This document shows, piece after piece, positions 45,510-53,805 of a stretch of 64,000 nt of DNA; within the stretch, counting starts at the first letter, position 1; every line of letters starts with the position of its first letter. A program made the position numbers and the translations under genes. The notes beneath the pieces are model-generated. The model was given only the letters and a program-made list of their open reading frames with translations. It was not told where the DNA came from and searched no databases. This DNA is from CAYJBH01 sp964370765 (GTDB lineage Bacteria; Bacillota; Clostridia; Oscillospirales; Ruminococcaceae): NCBI GenBank assembly GCA_964370765.1, contig CAYJKW010000004.1:4031-68030 (forward strand), given 5' to 3'.

Positions 45510-46356
45510 TGCTATCACGCCAACCCTCACGCACCTTAACAAAACACTTTAGGTTGACCTTTGAGCCAAACAGCTCCTCCATATCAATTCTTGCAGCGCT
45601 GGCGGCTGATTTTAATGTGTTGCCACCCTTGCCAATTATAATACCCTTGTGGGTTTGCTTCTCACACACAATATCAACATCAATATCTATGATGCCGGTA
45701 TTACGCCTTGAAAACCTCTCGCATGTTACTGCAATACCGTGTGGTACCTCGTGCTCAAGCGAAAGCAGCAACTTTTCGCGCAATAACTCCGCCACAAATG
45801 CAGTTTGTGGCATATCGGTAAAACTATCGTCCGGAAAATGATGTACATCCTCCTGTGCATAGGAAGAAATTTTATCGAGCAATATTTCTGTTCCACGTTC
45901 CTCTAGCACCGAGATGCAAAGCACCTCCTCAAAGGCCCCTGTCTGCTCTAAAAGCTTACTCTGCATATCAACCTGTTCGGGACTTAATAGGTCACACTTA
46001 TTAAGTACACCTACAGCAGGTATCTTAGATTTTTTAACTCTTTCAATAAAATCAAGTTCACCCTGTGATAGTTTTTTAAATGGTGCAAATAGTGCAACAA
46101 CCACATCCACCTCGGCCAAGGAACGCTTTGCATAGTCTGTCATGCGCTCACCAAGTTTTGTACGCACATTATGCAACCCTGGCGTATCATAAAATACGTA
46201 CTGCAGATCACCCTTGGTTACAATTCCGGTAATTTTACTTCTTGTTGTCTGTGGTTTATGGGTAACAATTGCTACCTTTTCACCTACAAACAGGTTCACA
46301 AGTGAAGATTTTCCGGCATTAGTACGGCCAATAATTGAAACAAATACACTTCGCAT
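45469..46356 (-). CDS. era: GTPase Era
   Basis: Era binds 16S rRNA and assists 30S assembly. The GTPase motifs are G1 GRTNAGKSSLVN near residue 10, G3 YDTPGLHN near 57, and G4 LNKCDLL near 117. The C-terminal KH domain has GIIIGKGGNTLK. At 295 residues it is standard length. It abuts dgkA and overlaps recO, the usual Firmicutes order. Confidence 0.95.
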   Translation of the reverse strand: MRSVFVSIIGRTNAGKSSLVNLFVGEKVAIVTHKPQTTRSKITGIVTKGDLQYVFYDTPGLHNVRTKLGERMTDYAKRSLAEVDVVVALFAPFKKLSQGELDFIERVKKSKIPAVGVLNKCDLLSPEQVDMQSKLLEQTGAFEEVLCISVLEERGTEILLDKISSYAQEDVHHFPDDSFTDMPQTAFVAELLREKLLLSLEHEVPHGIAVTCERFSRRNTGIIDIDVDIVCEKQTHKGIIIGKGGNTLKSAASAARIDMEELFGSKVNLKCFVKVREGWRDSNVQLKNFGFRTDR

Positions 46357-46808
46357 TATTTTTTCCTAAAATTAAATATAAATAGATAAGATATTATTAA
46401 GCTTATGATAAACATAATCAGAAAGACAGGGGTTTGAATTAGCACAACCCCTATCTTTCCTATCTTATCAATATCAAAAAACAGAATTAATCCTATTATA
46501 ACGGCTACAACAGCATTAGTCAATACCGCAGCAGCAGCAATATCCTTTACCAAGCCTACATGCTCACAGTGGTTTGGTTCAAGCTTTTCCCACGTTAACT
46601 CTATTGCAGTGTTAATCAATTCTGAAGATATAACAAGCCCCATGGTTATAACTAACAGCATCCATTGTATCTGCGAAAGCTCATACATGAAACCAAGCCA
46701 AATAACATAGGCGGATGCAACAAGGTGGAATCTTAAGTTCCGCTCGCCCTTAATACCAGCTAATAAACCATCGGTAGCATACGTGAAAGATTTAAAAAAC
46801 GCTTTCAT
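46356..46808 (-). CDS. dgkA: DgkA-type lipid kinase (diacylglycerol/undecaprenol kinase)
   Basis: A 150-residue membrane protein with three helices. The family motif is ELINTAIE near residue 63, and the N-terminus SFTYATDGLLAGIKGERNLRFH fits the amphipathic helix. In Gram-positive bacteria this family phosphorylates undecaprenol. It overlaps ybeY and abuts era. The C-terminus ends in an extra hydrophobic segment, slightly longer than the minimal family. Confidence 0.9.
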   Translation of the reverse strand: MKAFFKSFTYATDGLLAGIKGERNLRFHLVASAYVIWLGFMYELSQIQWMLLVITMGLVISSELINTAIELTWEKLEPNHCEHVGLVKDIAAAAVLTNAVVAVIIGLILFFDIDKIGKIGVVLIQTPVFLIMFIISLIISYLFIFNFRKK

Positions 46809-47302
46809 CTATCGGTCTGAAATGCAGTTGTTCGAGGTAGCCCGAGCTGTGTCAATGTAAGCTCTTCCTTTTCTCTCATCTTTGCGGATTCAAGACCACC
46901 CTTTTCATGGTCATAACCTAAAAGGTGATACATGCCATGTACGGTTAAAAATGCAAGTTCACGCTGTATATCATGACCATATCTATTCGCTTGCTCTACG
47001 GCTTTTTCTAAAGAAATAACTATATCCCCAAGTATAGCCGCGCCACTTTCCTTATTAATATCATATTTTCCATCTTCACCCATTGGGAAAGATAGTACGT
47101 CGGTTTTATCGTTAATGTTACGGTAATCATTATTGAGCTGTTTTATCTCTGCATTGTTGACAAGAGATACTGTTACCTCGGCGTCTGACGGAAACCCCTC
47201 ATTTTTAAGCACAGCTTTACAGCTTCTTCTAATAAGTATCCTTGTGCCTGTTGGGATCTTAATCTCGTTTTGCCGATCTATAATATAAACCCTGTCTTTC
47301 AT
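46805..47302 (-). CDS. ybeY: Endoribonuclease YbeY
   Basis: A metal-dependent RNase for 16S rRNA maturation and ribosome quality control. The zinc triad HGMYHLLGYDH is near residue 120. The chosen start (ATG 47302) follows GAAAGG by 6 bases and gives 165 residues, matching the family. The longer reading would add basic residues from inside phoH. It overlaps phoH by 44 bases. Confidence 0.92.
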   Translation of the reverse strand: MKDRVYIIDRQNEIKIPTGTRILIRRSCKAVLKNEGFPSDAEVTVSLVNNAEIKQLNNDYRNINDKTDVLSFPMGEDGKYDINKESGAAILGDIVISLEKAVEQANRYGHDIQRELAFLTVHGMYHLLGYDHEKGGLESAKMREKEELTLTQLGLPRTTAFQTDR

Positions 47303-48269
47303 TGCCAGCCTTTCTTTTATTCGCTTGTTTTTCATGTTTCTCATATGCAGACACTATAGCTTCCACTATATGGTGCCTGACAACATCCTTAGCTGTGAGG
47401 ATAACCTTCTTAACCCCATCAATATCCTCTGTTACCTTTGCCGCCTGTACGAGACCACTTCTTGCCTTATCCGGTAAGTCTATCTGGGTAACATCACCGG
47501 TAATTATCATCTTTGAGCCATTGCCAAGCCTTGTTAAAAACATCTTCATTTGTTCTGGTGTGGTGTTTTGTGCCTCATCTAGAATTATAAAGCTATCATC
47601 CAGTGTGCGACCTCTCATATAGGCGAGCGGAGCAACCTCGATGGTGCCTTTTTCCAGCATCCTCGAAAAAACTTCAGATCCGAGCATATCATACAACCCA
47701 TCGTATAGCGGTCGCAGATACGGATCAACCTTATTTTGCAGATCTCCTGGTAAAAACCCAAGTTTTTCACCGGCCTCAACAGCTGGACGGGTAAGTATAA
47801 TTCTTGAAACCTCATGGGCTTTTAGAGATTTTACCGCAAGTGCAACTGCAAGGTAAGTTTTGCCGGTTCCGGCAGGACCTATTCCAAAGGTTATTGTAGA
47901 ACTTTTTATTGCCTCAATGTACTGCTTTTGCCCGAGAGTTTTAGGATGAACCGGCTTACCTTTAATGGTAACAGCAACCAAATCGCCGGACAACTCTGCT
48001 ATTTCACCCCCCCTTCCTGCCTTTGCAAGACCTATGCAGTAACGCATTGTTTGTTCGTCCAACACACGCCCCTGCGCACGAAGCTGCTGTGCTGCAACTA
48101 AAGCATCTTTTGCTACCTTACTGTTTTCGCCAGAAATTTTAAGTTCATCATCACGTGCAACGGCTGTTATGTTGAGTTCCTTTATAAGCACCAACAGTAG
48201 CTCATCACGATGTCCAAGTAGCGCCAACAATTCCTCTGAATTGTTGAGTTCCAGTGTATCCTCTGCCAT
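47259..48269 (-). CDS. PhoH-family ATPase
   Basis: A 336-residue protein with the PhoH ATPase core: Walker A GPAGTGKTYLAVALAVK near residue 135, VEAGEKLGFLPGD, and Walker B FIILDEAQNTT. The N-terminal region with NITAVARDDELKISG is KH-like. PhoH in this position partners with YbeY in RNA metabolism. It overlaps ybeY. The C-terminal KHEKQANKRKAGN is basic and lies within the overlap. Confidence 0.92.
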   Translation of the reverse strand: MAEDTLELNNSEELLALLGHRDELLLVLIKELNITAVARDDELKISGENSKVAKDALVAAQQLRAQGRVLDEQTMRYCIGLAKAGRGGEIAELSGDLVAVTIKGKPVHPKTLGQKQYIEAIKSSTITFGIGPAGTGKTYLAVALAVKSLKAHEVSRIILTRPAVEAGEKLGFLPGDLQNKVDPYLRPLYDGLYDMLGSEVFSRMLEKGTIEVAPLAYMRGRTLDDSFIILDEAQNTTPEQMKMFLTRLGNGSKMIITGDVTQIDLPDKARSGLVQAAKVTEDIDGVKKVILTAKDVVRHHIVEAIVSAYEKHEKQANKRKAGNERQGLYYRSAKRD

Positions 48270-48327
48270 CTAACCTCATTAAAATACTAATATTCTTTCT
48301 TCACCTATATTATAGCAATAGTAACAC

Positions 48328-48348
48328 AAAAAGTAAATACTTTTTACT
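48328..48348 (-). terminator. Weak AT-rich hairpin after yqfD
   Basis: AAAAAGTA (48328-48335) and TACTTTTT (48338-48345) could form a short hairpin at the yqfD stop, but it has little GC. It may slightly separate the sporulation pair from phoH. Confidence 0.25.
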
Positions 48349-49492
48349 CAATTTTGATAATATTTGCTAAAAAAGTATATTCAACATTGGTTATTACATC
48401 CATGTCCCTAACCTCATAGCTGATTTTTTTTGACAAAACAGTCAAATCATCATAGTCTTCATAAAGTTGCCTTTCTATTCGTCTATCAGCTTTTAGTGCC
48501 GCCTCCTCAGCTGTAAGTTCTATCTGCGCATAACGTGTTCTGGTAAGCTGTGTTTTTTCAATCGTCATTGGTAACTTAAACCCTAAAACTGTTAAAGGTT
48601 CAATCGATGTCTGTCTGTGATAATTATTATCAAAATTGCCCGAAAACCCGATAGGCACCCTGAAAGACAAAAAGCGTATAGCATAAAAGCTTTTACTATC
48701 GTTTGTCAGTAGTTGTGTAGTTATTTCAAGCGGTTCGGTATGTGTGTAATACGCTTCTCCATACCCTATTATCTGCGCCTGCACAGGAGATAACACGATC
48801 TCGTTATCTATATTTAAACTCACGTTATCTACAAGCAGTTGACCTTTAGCTACCGACTGATTCACCTTCACCATGTTATAGCCTTTATATACCTGTACCG
48901 ATGAAATAATTCCATCAAATGCAGCAACTAAACGTCCGTCATACTCCTGCACGACATAGTGTAATTCGGGAGTTTTTGCCGACACCTCTAACCTTCCTCC
49001 AATAAAATTAAGTTTTAAATATGAAAATGTATCGCTTTTGGTAAGGATATTTTGTTCTACCAGTCTAAGGTGATCACTATCTGCAACACAGCCAGGATAG
49101 ATACCTTCCGAAAAAAGCAATGCTTTAATCGCAAGTGAATTTTCGCGAGAAAGGGCACCGGTGTCGATCCTCCAAACCATACAGGTCAACAGATATAGTG
49201 TTAAAAAAAACAACGCAGCAGCCGGAATCAAGCTCCATCTGCGGTATACACGCTTAAACAAGAAAAGCGGCCCTGCTTTTCTTGTAAGATACACCCTACA
49301 TCCTGTCCCTTTTCTTAGATTATGGATAGCCCTGTAATGCCTTGCCGGCATACTGAAGATAATACCAGTTTTTATCCCAACAACCTCCTTAGGAGTAATA
49401 CCATACATAGAAATTCTATTTAAAAGCAGTTCAGGGTTCCCACCCTCTGCACACACATGTATAGTATGTGACAAAAACCCGATTATGTTCAT
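48344..49492 (-). CDS. yqfD: Sporulation protein YqfD
   Basis: A 382-residue sporulation membrane protein. One hydrophobic segment (about residues 94-112, AAALFFLTLYLLTCMVW) follows a basic stretch. Hallmarks are the N-terminal NRISMYGI block, LFSEGIYPGC, and the EYDGRLVAAFDGIISS block. In Bacillus, yqfD belongs to the sigma-E mother-cell regulon. It overlaps yqfC by 4 bases. Confidence 0.9.
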   Translation of the reverse strand: MNIIGFLSHTIHVCAEGGNPELLLNRISMYGITPKEVVGIKTGIIFSMPARHYRAIHNLRKGTGCRVYLTRKAGPLFLFKRVYRRWSLIPAAALFFLTLYLLTCMVWRIDTGALSRENSLAIKALLFSEGIYPGCVADSDHLRLVEQNILTKSDTFSYLKLNFIGGRLEVSAKTPELHYVVQEYDGRLVAAFDGIISSVQVYKGYNMVKVNQSVAKGQLLVDNVSLNIDNEIVLSPVQAQIIGYGEAYYTHTEPLEITTQLLTNDSKSFYAIRFLSFRVPIGFSGNFDNNYHRQTSIEPLTVLGFKLPMTIEKTQLTRTRYAQIELTAEEAALKADRRIERQLYEDYDDLTVLSKKISYEVRDMDVITNVEYTFLANIIKIE

Positions 49493-49776
49493 TTTTTTAC
49501 CTCATTACGGTCAAGACGGACTGTATGTACCGTACCAGCAAGAAGGGTTCCGCGCCTTGACAGGTTGATTAATCGCAACTGTTCGCCTGTGAATGTTAGC
49601 GAAAGTCTCCCCTGTGTAACTACGAGTAGATTATCGGTAAAGTTTTTTATCCTATCACAGTCCTCTATAATTATTCTCCCCGACGTATCAATTGTTAAAA
49701 AGTTATGTCTACCAACGTGACCTCCCGCAGATGGCAACTTATCCAGCAGTTTATCAAAATACTTATTTCTTTTCAT
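49489..49776 (-). CDS. yqfC: Sporulation protein YqfC
   Basis: A 95-residue YabP/YqfC-family protein, with beta-rich sequence containing ILIIEDC-like GRIIIEDCDRIKNF and LVVTQGRLSLTFTGEQLRLINLSRRG. In Bacillus it is in the sigma-E regulon and is needed for coat-related maturation. It leads the yqfC-yqfD-phoH-ybeY-dgkA-era-recO run. The yqfF (pgpH) and cdd genes often found in that order are absent. Confidence 0.88.
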   Translation of the reverse strand: MKRNKYFDKLLDKLPSAGGHVGRHNFLTIDTSGRIIIEDCDRIKNFTDNLLVVTQGRLSLTFTGEQLRLINLSRRGTLLAGTVHTVRLDRNEVKK

Positions 49777-49842
49777 AATGCCCTCTTTCTAAAAATATGC
49801 AACAGTACATATATTAAAATATAGAAATCATCGGGGGGATTT

Positions 49843-50895
49843 ATGCGAATTTTAAGAGGTACAACTGAATTTTTGTTTAAGTCGGCCTGCTTTGTTTTGT
49901 TGTTTTTACTGCTTTTTAACGCTGACACAGCCATCTATGCATTAAAAAAATCAACCGTCTACGCAGTTACAACAGTTTCTGTGGCAATTTTTCCGTATAT
50001 GATCATGGCTTCTTTATTATCTACAGGGCGATCAGCAAAGTTTCTGGGTGCACCTTTTATACCAATAAGTCGCTACATTCTTAAAATCCGCTCAGTAAAG
50101 GCTGCAACAGTTTTATCTATTGCGCTTATCGGAGGTTTTGCAGCTGCAGGAGTTGTTATATCGAGATTATTTGCAAAGCAGGTGTTAAGCTTAAACGAAG
50201 CAAAACGCCTAGTTATTGCAACATATATCCCTAGCGCTCCTTTTATCATAATTGTGGTTGGAAAAAACATTTTCGGTAGCTATACTATAGGCATTTATAT
50301 TGCAATCGCTATAGTTTTAGCAACACTACTTTGTGCCTCTTTGTTAATGGCCGGCAAAAAAATTGAAAGCCACCATACAACCGATAACGATATTGCTACT
50401 CCTATAGGAGCCCACATAAACGAAGCCATTAAAGCCGCTACAATTAATACATTATACATCTGTGGATTAATATGTTTTTTTGGAATGGTTTGTGAAATGA
50501 TGTATATTTTTTTTATCGGCAGTGACATAGCAATTATTTTTGCAGGTTTAATGGAGTTCTCGACCGCACTTTCATATACTGTGGAAAATGGAATATATTG
50601 GACCACTTTCTTCTTGGGCCTGCTTGGCATATGTTCGTATTTTCAACTATCTGTTATTACCGGTGAAATAACAGAGATAAAAACCTTTGTTTTAAGCCGT
50701 TTAATCTCCGCACCTTTAAGCTTATTAATCCTAAAACTTTTATTTGCATTACGCCCGATAGAAATCACGGCTATATCCAGCATGGGTAAAATATATATTT
50801 TGCCATACCAATATAACATTGAAATGTCAATTTTAGTCTTTTTGATAATAATTATCAGTTTCACTGATTTTATAGCAAAAAAAGGTTTACAATAA
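49843..50895 (+). CDS. YlbJ-like sporulation integral membrane protein
   Basis: A 350-residue protein with eight or so hydrophobic segments. The order SVAIFPYMIMASLLSTG, FLGAPFIPISRYILKI, and AKRLVIATYIPSAPFIIIVVG matches the nucleoside-recognition fold of YlbJ and SpmA relatives. In Bacillus ylbJ is a sporulation gene. It is divergent from yqfC with a 66-base gap, so the two may share mother-cell control. GGGGGGA precedes the ATG. It is shorter than typical YlbJ (about 400). Confidence 0.72.
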   Translation: MRILRGTTEFLFKSACFVLLFLLLFNADTAIYALKKSTVYAVTTVSVAIFPYMIMASLLSTGRSAKFLGAPFIPISRYILKIRSVKAATVLSIALIGGFAAAGVVISRLFAKQVLSLNEAKRLVIATYIPSAPFIIIVVGKNIFGSYTIGIYIAIAIVLATLLCASLLMAGKKIESHHTTDNDIATPIGAHINEAIKAATINTLYICGLICFFGMVCEMMYIFFIGSDIAIIFAGLMEFSTALSYTVENGIYWTTFFLGLLGICSYFQLSVITGEITEIKTFVLSRLISAPLSLLILKLLFALRPIEITAISSMGKIYILPYQYNIEMSILVFLIIIISFTDFIAKKGLQ

Positions 50896-50921
50896 CGGTA
50901 AAAAGGTATATTATATAGTTA

Positions 50922-51173
50922 GTGGAGATGAACGCGTGGAAAGAAATGGCAAAGTACATAAAATCTAAATTGTTTGGCGCAAACATCGAGCCGGCTTGCT
51001 GTTATTGTGAGCTTGGCAGTTTGGCACAGGACAAAAAAATGATTTTATGTATAAAAAAAGGAATAACCTCACCATACTATCATTGTAGAAAATTTATTTA
51101 TGCTCCGCTTAAAAGAATACCAAACAAAAAACAAAAACTACGGGAATTTTCTCACGATGATTTTAAATTATAA
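50922..51173 (+). CDS. Small Cys-rich protein upstream of nifS
   Basis: Up to 83 residues, with cysteines in ACCYCELGS, ILCIKKG and YHCRKFIYAPLKRIP. The CxYC...C...C arrangement suggests metal binding. Proteins like this are found in Clostridia without a known role. The start is uncertain: GTG 50922, ATG 50928 and ATG 50946 are in frame, and none has an ideal ribosome-binding site. It ends 12 bases before nifS, so a link to cysteine desulfuration is possible. Confidence 0.6.
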   Translation: MEMNAWKEMAKYIKSKLFGANIEPACCYCELGSLAQDKKMILCIKKGITSPYYHCRKFIYAPLKRIPNKKQKLREFSHDDFKL

Positions 51174-51185
51174 AGGAATTGAAAT

Positions 51186-52343
51186 ATGATTTATTTTGAT
51201 AATGCGGCCACAACACCGTTAAAGAAAGAGGTACTCGATGAGATGCTACCCTATCTTTCAACCGATTTTTACAACCCATCAAGTATATATTCCCCGGCAC
51301 AAAAGGTTCGCTCTGCATTAAATACCGCAAGGGAGATAACAGCTACGGCTATCGGAGCTAAACCAAGAGAGATTTACTACACATCCTGCGGAACCGAGGC
51401 AATTAACTGGGCATTAAAAGGTGCCGCAATGATGATGAAGAAAAAAGGTAAAACCGGAATTCTTGTTAGCAGCATAGAGCACCATGCCGTTCTACATTGC
51501 GCAGAAAAGCTTAAAAAAGATGGCTTTGATGTAACGTTTCTACCGGTAGATGAAAATGGAACTGTTACTGCACAGACATTAAAGGATGCTATTAACGAGA
51601 ATGTTGGCCTTTGTAGCATAATGATGGGTAACAACGAGATAGGCACAGTCCAGGAAATAAAGACATTATGCGATATAGCACACGAAAGCAAGATTGTTTT
51701 TCATACTGATGCTGTACAGGCTGTAGGTAGCATAAAGGTAGATGTAGCCGAACTTGGTGTTGATATGTTGACCTTCTCGGCTCACAAATTCGGCGGCCCT
51801 AAAGGCGTAGGGGCATTATATATCAAAACAGCAACTGCTGTAGAAACATTATTAGATGGTGGTGCACAGGAAAATAACCGCCGTGCCGGAACAGAAAATG
51901 TTGCCGGTATTATCGGCCTTGCAAAAGCTATTGACCTTGCAGTTAAAAGCTTGGATGAGCGCCAAAAATATGTTGAATCTTTGCGAGAGATGCTAATAGA
52001 GGAGATATCACAAAACATCCCAAAGGTTAGATTTAACGGTAACCCCAAAAGCCATCTTCCCGGAATAGTTAGTGCTTCTTTTGAGGGTATTGAGGGTGAG
52101 GGTATTTTATTAATGTTAGATATGAAAGGCGTTGCCGCATCCTCTGGCTCTGCCTGCGCATCCGGGTCGCTTGATCCGAGCCATGTGATACTTGCCACCG
52201 GCTTATCACACGGCATAGCACAAGGCACCATAAGGTTCTCCTTAAGTGCCGACAACACCGCACAAGAGGTTAAGACGGTAGCCGGGGAATTAATAGCTAT
52301 AGTCGAAAGACTACGGTCTATGTCGCCGGTATGGAACGGTTAG
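51186..52343 (+). CDS. Cysteine desulfurase (NifS/IscS type)
   Basis: A PLP enzyme that takes sulfur from cysteine for Fe-S clusters and tRNA thiolation. The 385-residue protein starts IYFDNAATTPLKKEV. It has the PLP Lys in FSAHKFGGPKGVG near residue 202 and the catalytic Cys loop SSGSACASGSLDPSHV near residue 325. The neighbours nifU and mnmA are the expected acceptors. AAAGGAA precedes the ATG. Confidence 0.94.
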   Translation: MIYFDNAATTPLKKEVLDEMLPYLSTDFYNPSSIYSPAQKVRSALNTAREITATAIGAKPREIYYTSCGTEAINWALKGAAMMMKKKGKTGILVSSIEHHAVLHCAEKLKKDGFDVTFLPVDENGTVTAQTLKDAINENVGLCSIMMGNNEIGTVQEIKTLCDIAHESKIVFHTDAVQAVGSIKVDVAELGVDMLTFSAHKFGGPKGVGALYIKTATAVETLLDGGAQENNRRAGTENVAGIIGLAKAIDLAVKSLDERQKYVESLREMLIEEISQNIPKVRFNGNPKSHLPGIVSASFEGIEGEGILLMLDMKGVAASSGSACASGSLDPSHVILATGLSHGIAQGTIRFSLSADNTAQEVKTVAGELIAIVERLRSMSPVWNG

Positions 52344-52364
52344 TATAGAAAGGATTTAAGATAG

Positions 52365-52781
52365 ATGTACAGCGATAAAGTAATGGATCATTTTACAAAC
52401 CCACGTAATATGGGCGATGTAGAGAATGCAAATGCAGTAGGCACTGTTGGTAATGAAAAATGTGGCGATATAATGAAAATCTCTATGAGAATCGAAAAAG
52501 GACTTGTAGAGGATGTAAAGTTTAAAACTTTTGGTTGTGGAGCTGCAGTTGCGACGAGCTCCATGGCAACCGAGTTGATAAAAGGTAAAACTATAACAGA
52601 GGCTGGCTCGTTAACAAACAAAGCAGTAATGGAGGCGCTTGACGGACTTCCTCCTGCAAAAATACACTGTAGCTTACTTGCCGAAGAAGCAGTAAAAGAG
52701 GCTCTTGGTAACTACTATATCTCCCAAGGTATAGACCCAACATCAATACTTGGTGATTATAAAAAACATGAACACGAATAG
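52365..52781 (+). CDS. NifU/IscU-type Fe-S cluster scaffold
   Basis: A 138-residue scaffold on which Fe-S clusters are built. The three ligand cysteines are visible in GNEKCGDIM, FGCGAAVATSS and PAKIHCSLLAEEA. The length and the position directly after nifS fit IscU/NifU-N proteins. It overlaps mnmA by 14 bases. Confidence 0.93.
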   Translation: MYSDKVMDHFTNPRNMGDVENANAVGTVGNEKCGDIMKISMRIEKGLVEDVKFKTFGCGAAVATSSMATELIKGKTITEAGSLTNKAVMEALDGLPPAKIHCSLLAEEAVKEALGNYYISQGIDPTSILGDYKKHEHE

Positions 52782-53802
52782 TAATAAAATATTAGTAGGC
52801 TTATCCGGCGGCGTAGATTCTTCTGCCGCCGTTTTGCTTTTGCAAGAAAAGGGGTATGATGTTATTACGGCATCCATCCTATTTTCTCAACGACATAAAA
52901 AAGATGTACACGCAGCAGCACATCTAGCAGCCGAGCTTAACACAAAGCATTACGAGATAGATATGCAGGAAGAGTTTGAGTATAATGTTTTATCCGATTT
53001 TTGCGAAAATTATATTAATGGATGCACCCCAAACCCCTGTATACGCTGCAATCCAACTGTTAAGTTTAAAGCCTTGACAGCACTTGCAGATGAACTCGGG
53101 GTCGAAAAAATAGCTACAGGACATTATGCTGAATGCTTACAGGTAGGGGGCGACATTGTTTTGCTGTCTGCACAAAATAATGCCAAGGATCAAAGTTATA
53201 TGCTTTATCGGCTACCAACACAAATTTTAAAAAGAGTCATCTTTCCGCTAGCACTATACGACAAGAAAAACGTAAGAGCGATAGCCAAGCAGCACCTGTT
53301 ATCATCAGCAGATCGAGCCGATTCTCAAGAACTATGTTTTTGTGATAATTATATAGAGTTCTTATCACAAAGAGGTGAGTATGCAAGGCCCGGTAATTTT
53401 TTACTTCCGGACGGCACCAGTAGACCACATAACGGTAGCTACCATTACACCATAGGACAACGCAAAGGCTTGGGGGTTTCATACAAACACCCACTTTATG
53501 TAAAAAGCATACAGCCTGATGCAAACATTGTTCTAAGTTGCAAAGAAGAGTTGTTTACAGATAAGATTAATATAACCGACGTTATTTTTAACACAAGTCT
53601 AAGTTTCGACAATCAAAACTTGTTTTGCAAAATAAGAAGCACCGCATCACCTACACTATGTAGCCTAATAGAATCCGGCAATGATAACTATCTTGTAACT
53701 ACACATCAAGCAGTTTACGCTCCCGCTAAGGGGCAATCAGTTGTGCTTTACACCAAGATAGATGATAGATTGGCCGTAATTGGTGGAGGAATAATAACTT
53801 AG
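52768..53802 (+). CDS. mnmA: tRNA-specific 2-thiouridylase MnmA
   Basis: Adds sulfur to U34 of tRNA(Lys,Glu,Gln). The P-loop is VGLSGGVDSSAAVLL near residue 10. The catalytic cysteine pair lies in TPNPCIRCN and the SQELCFC block. The 344-residue length is normal. I chose ATG 52768 inside the nifU end, where translation is likely coupled; a GTG 6 codons earlier is less likely. Sulfur should come from the adjacent NifS. Confidence 0.92.
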   Translation: MNTNSNKILVGLSGGVDSSAAVLLLQEKGYDVITASILFSQRHKKDVHAAAHLAAELNTKHYEIDMQEEFEYNVLSDFCENYINGCTPNPCIRCNPTVKFKALTALADELGVEKIATGHYAECLQVGGDIVLLSAQNNAKDQSYMLYRLPTQILKRVIFPLALYDKKNVRAIAKQHLLSSADRADSQELCFCDNYIEFLSQRGEYARPGNFLLPDGTSRPHNGSYHYTIGQRKGLGVSYKHPLYVKSIQPDANIVLSCKEELFTDKINITDVIFNTSLSFDNQNLFCKIRSTASPTLCSLIESGNDNYLVTTHQAVYAPAKGQSVVLYTKIDDRLAVIGGGIIT

Positions 53803-53805
53803 TCT

